Source: Amycolatopsis sp. NBC_01480
GTDB lineage: Bacteria > Actinomycetota > Actinomycetes > Mycobacteriales > Pseudonocardiaceae
NCBI RefSeq assembly: GCF_036227205.1
Contig: NZ_CP109442.1
Location: 186,001-250,000 of the forward strand
Direction of reading: 5' to 3'
DNA length: 64,000 nt
Both the position numbers and the translations under genes were made by a program. Position 1 is the stretch's first letter, and the number at the start of each line of letters is the position of its first letter. Positions 59,882-64,000 of this stretch are shown here, in pieces. Under the pieces are notes generated by a model that worked only from the letters and a program-made list of their open reading frames with translations, made no database searches and was not told where the DNA came from.

Positions 59882-60434
59882 CGACCAGAGGAAAAGTCTT
59901 GTCCGGCATCACTCGACACCGTCCGACACGCCATGGTGCTGGCTCTCAACCAGCGGGTTCGGGGTCCACGGCCCGATCGCTGGCAGTGAGGGGGTCAGCA
60001 ATGCTATTCGCGCAGGTCGAACACACGTGGCAGACAGAAGCCCGGACAAGGTTGCCGCCGCTCGCAGTCAGGCATCCGCACTGGGCCGGCAGGGATCCCG
60101 CAACATCGGCCAGGACGTGAAAGTAGGCGCCGTGCCGGAAGACGCGGGCCGACGCGACAGCGCAAGCCGTCCGGCGATCCGACAAGCGGCGCACCTCCTC
60201 CACGACCAAGTAAGGAAGTCAGTCCCACGCTCGGTCAAGCGCGGCGGCCGGCGCCGCCGACCATCCGTCTCCAGGACGCACTCATACCCGCTTGCCGAGC
60301 GCACCGGCACAACCACACCGAGGGAGACGGCGTCAACGCAGGACAGCGAGGTCCCCAAGCACCATCGGCGGCCACCGACGACAGCCGGACGCCCCATCAC
60401 TGGACGACCGTCAAAATCGCCCCTGCTCACGGGT
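59882..60434. other. Gap at the right end of the island
   Basis: About 550 bases without a gene signature. The last 65 bases (60368-60434) repeat DNA found left of att copy 1 (shared GACG-CGTCAAA and CCCCTGCTC segments), so this is element-derived sequence adjoining the tRNA terminator. Open frames here are shadows. Confidence 0.5.
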
Positions 60435-60437
60435 AGC

Positions 60438-60466
60438 AAAAAAGCCCAGGTCGTTGACCTGGGCTT
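60438..60466 (-). terminator. Rho-independent terminator of tRNA-Asn
   Basis: Read on the minus strand, AAAGCCCAGGTC and GACCTGGGCTTT form a 12-bp hairpin with a three-base loop followed by a run of T, directly after the tRNA 3' end. Copies of this hairpin recur in the att-like repeats at 49941 and 52988. Confidence 0.9.
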
Positions 60467-60468
60467 TG

Positions 60469-60541
60469 CTCCCCCGCTTGGACTCGAACCAAGAACCCTC
60501 CGGTTAACAGCCGAATGCTCTGCCAGTTGAGCTACAGGGGA
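60469..60541 (-). tRNA. tRNA-Asn (anticodon GTT)
   Basis: A 73-base cloverleaf on the minus strand: acceptor arms TCCCCTG and CGGGGGA pair, the D arm is in GCTCAACTGGCAGAGC, the anticodon GTT is at 60506-60508 in CTGTTAA, and the T arm is CTTGG-TTCGAGT-CCAAG. The 3' CCA is not encoded. Its 3' half is the integration target duplicated at the other two att-like repeats. Confidence 0.95.
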
Positions 60542-60692
60542 TCATCGCTCTCAGTCGGATCTCTCCGGCTGATGGGGGAAACTTTAGCGCACGCCCTGAG
60601 CCGCCCGGACAGGACCCCCCACCGAAGCCGATCACCACCGCCGGGCGCGGTTTGCTGGACAATGGGAGGCGGGAGTCCGACCGAGGAGAGGT

Positions 60693-60875
60693 GTGCCGGC
60701 GATGAAGAAGTTCCTGCTGGGTGTGGGCCTGGGGTACGTGCTGGGCACCAAGGCCGGCCGGGGACGGTACGAGCAGATGGTGCGCACCTACCGCAAACTG
60801 ATCGACCATCCCATGGTCCAGGGCGCCGCCGGAGTGGCGCGCGCCAAGGTGAGCGAGAAGTTCGGCCGGAAGTGA
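60693..60875 (+). CDS. Small YtxH-like membrane-associated protein
   Basis: A 60-residue protein: a glycine-rich hydrophobic start (KKFLLGVGLGYVLGTKAGRG) then a basic amphipathic helix (YEQMVRTYRKLIDHPMVQGA). This is the usual pattern of short YtxH-type proteins in actinomycetes. GAGGAGAG lies just upstream; it suits GTG 60693, while relatives usually begin at the Met corresponding to ATG 60702, so the start is open. Confidence 0.65.
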   Translation: MPAMKKFLLGVGLGYVLGTKAGRGRYEQMVRTYRKLIDHPMVQGAAGVARAKVSEKFGRK

Positions 60876-60942
60876 GGTACCACCCGGGGAACACCGGACC
60901 GGCCGGCCCGCCGAGCCGAGAAGGGCTCAAAGCGGCAAACCC

Positions 60943-61716
60943 TCAACCACGTGACGGGGTCTGCGCCACAAAGAAAATGCGCCGGAACTCGAACCACGTG
61001 GTGCCGTCGGGGCGGGGCGGGTAGGCGGCGGCCAGCAAGGGGGCGAGCTGGTCGCGGAAGGCGGCCCACTCCGTGTCGTCCAGGGCTGCGCGGATGGGGC
61101 GCAGCGCGGTGCCCGTGATCCACTCCAGCACGGCGCGTTCGCCGGACAAGCGCTGCATGTACGTGGTCTCCCAGGCGTCCACCGCGCAGCCCTCGTCGGC
61201 CAGGAGGTCGGCGTACGCGTGCGGGGTGGCGACCGCGTCGTCCTCGCGCAGGACCAGCGTGCCCAGCCGCGAAGCCCACTCCTGTGAGCCCGCCAGCTCA
61301 CGCGTGATGCGGTGCGACGGCGCCCCGAAATTGCCCGGCACCTGCACGGCCAGGAACGCGCCCGCCGGCAGCTGCCCGGCCCAGCGGCGCAGCAGGTCCT
61401 GGTGCCCGGGTACCCACTGCAGCACCGCGTTGGAGACGACCACGTCGGTGTCCGGCCGCGGCGTCCAGTCGCGCACGTCGAGGACCTGCGCGTCGACGCC
61501 GCGGGCGCGGGCGGCGTCCACCATCTCCGGGGAGCTGTCGGACGCCTCGAGCACCGCGTCGGGCCAGCGTTTCGGCAGGTCGACGGTCAGATTGCCGGGT
61601 CCGCAGCCCAGGTCGACCACTCGACGGGCGGACGTGGCCGGGATGCGCGCGATCAGGTCGTGGAACGGCCGCGCGCGCAGGTCGGAGTAGTCGAGGTACT
61701 TGGCCGGATCCCACAT
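60943..61716 (-). CDS. tam: Trans-aconitate 2-methyltransferase-like SAM methyltransferase
   Basis: A 257-residue class I methyltransferase very close by eye to Tam: MWDPAKYLDYSDLRARPFHD at the N-terminus, the SAM motif VVDLGCGPGNLT, ASDSSPEMV, SNAVLQWVPGHQDLLRRW and VQVPGNFGAPSH. It should methyl-esterify trans-aconitate, a by-product that inhibits aconitase. GGAGGT lies upstream of ATG 61716, and two palindromes (61741-61770) overlap the promoter. Confidence 0.88.
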   Translation of the reverse strand: MWDPAKYLDYSDLRARPFHDLIARIPATSARRVVDLGCGPGNLTVDLPKRWPDAVLEASDSSPEMVDAARARGVDAQVLDVRDWTPRPDTDVVVSNAVLQWVPGHQDLLRRWAGQLPAGAFLAVQVPGNFGAPSHRITRELAGSQEWASRLGTLVLREDDAVATPHAYADLLADEGCAVDAWETTYMQRLSGERAVLEWITGTALRPIRAALDDTEWAAFRDQLAPLLAAAYPPRPDGTTWFEFRRIFFVAQTPSRG

Positions 61717-61740
61717 GAGACGTCCACCTCCGCAAGTAAA

Positions 61741-61770
61741 CAGTACGGCTGTACTGAGTACGAGCGTACT
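61741..61770. promoter_or_regulatory. Tandem palindromes upstream of tam-like gene
   Basis: CAGTAC-GGCT-GTACTG is followed one base-step later by AGTAC-GAGC-GTACT, two inverted repeats with the same AGTAC/GTACT arms and four-base centres. They lie 25-54 bases before ATG 61716 and overlap a TACTGT that could be its -10. Two adjacent dyads suggest a dimeric (TetR-like) repressor; no such gene is in the window. Confidence 0.5.
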
Positions 61771-61771
61771 G

Positions 61772-62296
61772 CTAGCGCTGCGGACCCGCCAGCTTCTCCG
61801 CGACCTCTTCGGCGATGGCCGAGACCAGCGCCGGGTCCGTGCCCGGGTCGGGGCGCACCTGCAGCACCGTGCCGTCGTGGCCGGGCACCTTGCGCTGCAC
61901 GAACCAGGCGCCGCCGCCGGGCAGCTCGTGGCGGTGGCGCGTGCGCACCGAGCCGTCGACGCGCAGCCGCACCTGCTGCGGCACCTTGCCCGGGTCCGGC
62001 AGCCGGAACCGCACCGGCTCGAGGTCGCTCAGCACGACGACCCCGCCGGCGCGCTCGGTTTCCGCCGACTCGGTCAGTGTGAAGACGCCGTCGGCCCAGG
62101 TCGCCTTGGCCACCAGGTGCCAGCCGACGCGCCGGGCGCCGCCCTCGCCGTCCGGGAGCCACAGGCCGAGCGAGGTGACGACCAGGTGCCCGCCGCCCTC
62201 GACCGCCGCCGCGGCGATCACGTTCTCACCCGGCTCCGGGCGCGCCGGGAATCCTTCCGGGAGCCCGTTTCCGAAGATCCGGCTCAGCCAGCCCAT
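61772..62296 (-). CDS. Conserved hypothetical protein
   Basis: A 174-residue soluble protein (MGWLSRIFGNGLPEGFPARP, VVTSLGLWLPDGEGGARRVG, LRVDGSVRTRHRHELPGGGA). It looks like the small actinobacterial protein usually found beside dnaG, probably with a PH-like beta fold, but its function is unknown. It starts one base after the dnaG stop, so the two are transcribed together. Confidence 0.75.
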   Translation of the reverse strand: MGWLSRIFGNGLPEGFPARPEPGENVIAAAAVEGGGHLVVTSLGLWLPDGEGGARRVGWHLVAKATWADGVFTLTESAETERAGGVVVLSDLEPVRFRLPDPGKVPQQVRLRVDGSVRTRHRHELPGGGAWFVQRKVPGHDGTVLQVRPDPGTDPALVSAIAEEVAEKLAGPQR

Positions 62297-62297
62297 C

Positions 62298-64000
62298 TCA
62301 GTCCCATCCGCTGGCGGCCTGCTGCCGCAGCGCTTTCCGGTACTGCTCCAGCGCCACCAGGTCGCCGAACAGCGCGCGGTAGTCGTCCGGCGCCTCGACC
62401 GGCGAAAGCCGCTGCAGCTTCGATTTGATCTCGCCGATCTGCCGGCCGACGAGGCTCTCCTGCACGCCCGCGAGCACTCCCGAGATGTACCGGGAGTCGA
62501 CTTCGCCCAAGGCGCGCAACGGTTCCACGGACAGCTCGCTGAGCACCCGCCGGACCGTCCCTTCCGGACAGTGCTGCGCCGCGGCGTCCAGCAGCGCCGG
62601 GCCGGTGAGCCCGGACGCCGCGCCGCCCGCCTTGAGCACGGCCAGGTGGATCGCGACGTACACCGGGTGCGTGAACGCCTCCTCCGGCAGCGAGTCGTAC
62701 TCCGGGCCGGCGATCGCGGGCTGCTGCAGCGCGGCCTTGAGCGCCTCGCGCTGGCCGGTGAACCGCGGGTCGCCCGGCGCGGGCCGCGGCAGATCCTGTT
62801 CCTTGGGCTCCGGCTCGGGCGCCTGCCTCGAGGCCGCCTGGCGCAACGGCGGCCCGCCGCGCTTCGCCGTGGCGCCCGCGCTGCCGCGCACCCGGTTCAC
62901 CACCTGGGCCACGTCCTGCCAGCCCACCCACCAGGCCAGCTTGGACGCGTAGCCGTCGCGGCTGGCGCGGTCCTTGATCGACGCCACCATCGGCACCGTC
63001 TTCTGCAGCGCGGCGACCTGCCCGTCGACCGAGTCGAGGTCGAACTGCTTGAGCATGCTCTTGATCGCGAACTCGAACAGCGGCGTCCGGCGCGCGACCA
63101 GGTCCTTCACCGCCGCGTCGCCCTTGGCGATGCGCAGCTCGCACGGGTCCATGCCGTCCGGCGCGACCGCGATGTAGGTCTGCCCGGCGAAGGTCTGGTC
63201 GCCCTCGAACGCCTTGAGCGCGGCCTTCTGGCCCGCCGCGTCGCCGTCGAAGGTGAAGATCACCTCGCCGCGGAACGCGTCGTCGTCCATCATCAGCCGG
63301 CGCAGCACCTTCATGTGGTCCTCGCCGAACGCGGTGCCCGAGGACGCGACGGCCGTGGGCACCCCGGAAGCGTGCATCGCCATCACGTCGGTGTAGCCCT
63401 CGACCACGACCACCTGGTGCCGCTTCGCGATCTCGCGCTTGGCCTGGTCGAGGCCGAACATCACCTGCGACTTCTTGTAGATCGGCGTCTCGGAGGTGTT
63501 GAGGTACTTGGCCTCGATCCGGTCGTCGTCGAACAGCCGGCGCGCGCCGAAGCCCACCACGTCGTTGCCGACGTCGCGGATCGGCCAGACCAGCCGCCGG
63601 TGGAAGCGGTCCATCGGGCCGCGCTGGCCCTCCTTGGACAAGCCCGACGCGAGCAGCTCCTTGACCTCGAACCCGTGGTTGAGCAGGTACTTCGTCAGCT
63701 TGTCCCAGCCGCCGGGCGCGTAGCCGCAGCCGAACTGCTTCGCGGCCGCCGCGTCGAATCCGCGCTCCGACAGGAAGTCGCGGGCTGTGCGAGCCTCGTC
63801 GGTGGCCAATTGCTCGATGTAGAACGCGCTCGCCGCCCGGTGCGCCTCGATCAGCCGCGCGCGGGTGCCGCGGTCGCGCTGAGCCGCCCCGCCCCCGCCG
63901 CCCTCGTAGGTCAGCCGGAGCCCGGCCCGGTCGGCCAGCCGCTCGACCGCCTCGACGAACGAGACGAGGTCGATCTTCTGGATGAACTTGATGACGTCGC
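62298..64000 (-). CDS. dnaG: DNA primase, N-terminus beyond window edge
   Basis: Synthesises RNA primers at the replication fork. The visible 567 codons start inside the zinc-binding/linker part (FIQKIDLVSFVEAVERLADR at the right edge), then the catalytic core: YLNTSETPIYKKSQVMFGLD, the TOPRIM acidic motif VVVEGYTDVMAMHASG, and FTFDGDAAGQKAALKAF. The C-terminal helicase-binding region ends at 62298 (LEQYRKALRQQAASGWD). The true start lies to the right of the window. Confidence 0.95.
   Translation of the reverse strand, partial: DVIKFIQKIDLVSFVEAVERLADRAGLRLTYEGGGGGAAQRDRGTRARLIEAHRAASAFYIEQLATDEARTARDFLSERGFDAAAAKQFGCGYAPGGWDKLTKYLLNHGFEVKELLASGLSKEGQRGPMDRFHRRLVWPIRDVGNDVVGFGARRLFDDDRIEAKYLNTSETPIYKKSQVMFGLDQAKREIAKRHQVVVVEGYTDVMAMHASGVPTAVASSGTAFGEDHMKVLRRLMMDDDAFRGEVIFTFDGDAAGQKAALKAFEGDQTFAGQTYIAVAPDGMDPCELRIAKGDAAVKDLVARRTPLFEFAIKSMLKQFDLDSVDGQVAALQKTVPMVASIKDRASRDGYASKLAWWVGWQDVAQVVNRVRGSAGATAKRGGPPLRQAASRQAPEPEPKEQDLPRPAPGDPRFTGQREALKAALQQPAIAGPEYDSLPEEAFTHPVYVAIHLAVLKAGGAASGLTGPALLDAAAQHCPEGTVRRVLSELSVEPLRALGEVDSRYISGVLAGVQESLVGRQIGEIKSKLQRLSPVEAPDDYRALFGDLVALEQYRKALRQQAASGWD

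Larger units (their letters stand above)
49941..60541. mobile_element. Decayed tRNA-Asn-associated genomic island (tandem)
   Basis: Three direct repeats of the tRNA-Asn 3' half plus terminator lie at 49941, 52988 and 60435, the last belonging to the functional tRNA. They divide the stretch into two segments of about 3 and 7.4 kb, rich in fragments and genes of mixed base composition. No integrase, excisionase or transfer gene remains. The simplest reading is two elements that integrated in succession at the same tRNA and then decayed; deletion has removed the mobility genes. Confidence 0.65.

Noticed and set aside
1..64000. CRISPR array, rRNA, riboswitch or replication origin
   Set aside because: No regularly spaced repeats, rRNA segments, recognisable riboswitch cores or DnaA-box cluster were seen.

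Overview
The window is high-GC actinomycete DNA, most likely from a Pseudonocardiaceae member close to Amycolatopsis. The grounds are strong G/C bias in third codon positions, many ATGA or GTGA gene overlaps, LAL and AraC regulators, Tat-exported glycosidases, and a dnaG / tRNA-Asn chromosomal edge at the right end. Genus is inference. No rRNA, CRISPR array, integrase or intact transposase was seen.

Layout. (1) 1-13.2 kb: a biosynthetic cluster in two divergent operons around an AT-rich intergenic region that carries a 20-bp perfect palindrome. The left operon (minus strand) holds an uncharacterised protein, a GNAT, a stand-alone amino-acid adenylating enzyme and an HSL-type hydrolase. The right operon (plus strand) holds an EctA-like GNAT, a lysine N6-hydroxylase, a diaminobutyrate-type aminotransferase, a cupin, a glycine-oxidase-like flavoenzyme, a serine-acetyltransferase-like protein, a truncated MetRS-like enzyme, an APC permease, an unknown protein and a half-length DapF-like protein. 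Lysine N-hydroxylase + cupin + MetRS-like enzyme + FAD amine oxidase is the known N-N bond (hydrazine) forming machinery, so this is the window's best candidate for a new natural product. (2) 13.2-19.9 kb: Tat lipoprotein hydrolase, LAL regulator, secreted tannase-family esterase, DUF6130-like lipoprotein and Nudix hydrolase; two of these genes share a nearly identical promoter block. (3) 19.9-34.8 kb: a minus-strand catabolic block. A LigM-type tetrahydrofolate-dependent aromatic O-demethylase is grouped with purU, metF, folP and folD for C1 recycling. A second operon carries a flavin hydroxylase, an extradiol dioxygenase, an FAH-family protein, an SMP-30 lactonase, an SDR and a GrdB-like protein. 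An AraC regulator and a further FAH protein lie between, and both operons are preceded by copies of one promoter element.

(4) 35-49.8 kb: secreted SMP-30 protein, DUF4926 protein, amidohydrolase remnant, LCP cell-wall ligase, then a LacI-controlled extracellular glycan set (GH92, beta-propeller, GH2, SGNH esterase). (5) 49.9-60.5 kb: a decayed island bounded by direct repeats of the tRNA-Asn 3' half plus its terminator (three copies). It carries IlvD, a VOC protein, a frameshifted gene with an exact 22-bp tandem duplication, fragments of a toxin-like gene, a subtilase and a butyrobetaine-hydroxylase-like gene, and an intact AraC / hydrolase / tautomerase-NTF2 set. (6) 60.5-64 kb: core genome with tRNA-Asn, a small YtxH-like protein, a tam-type methyltransferase, a conserved hypothetical protein and dnaG (cut by the window edge).
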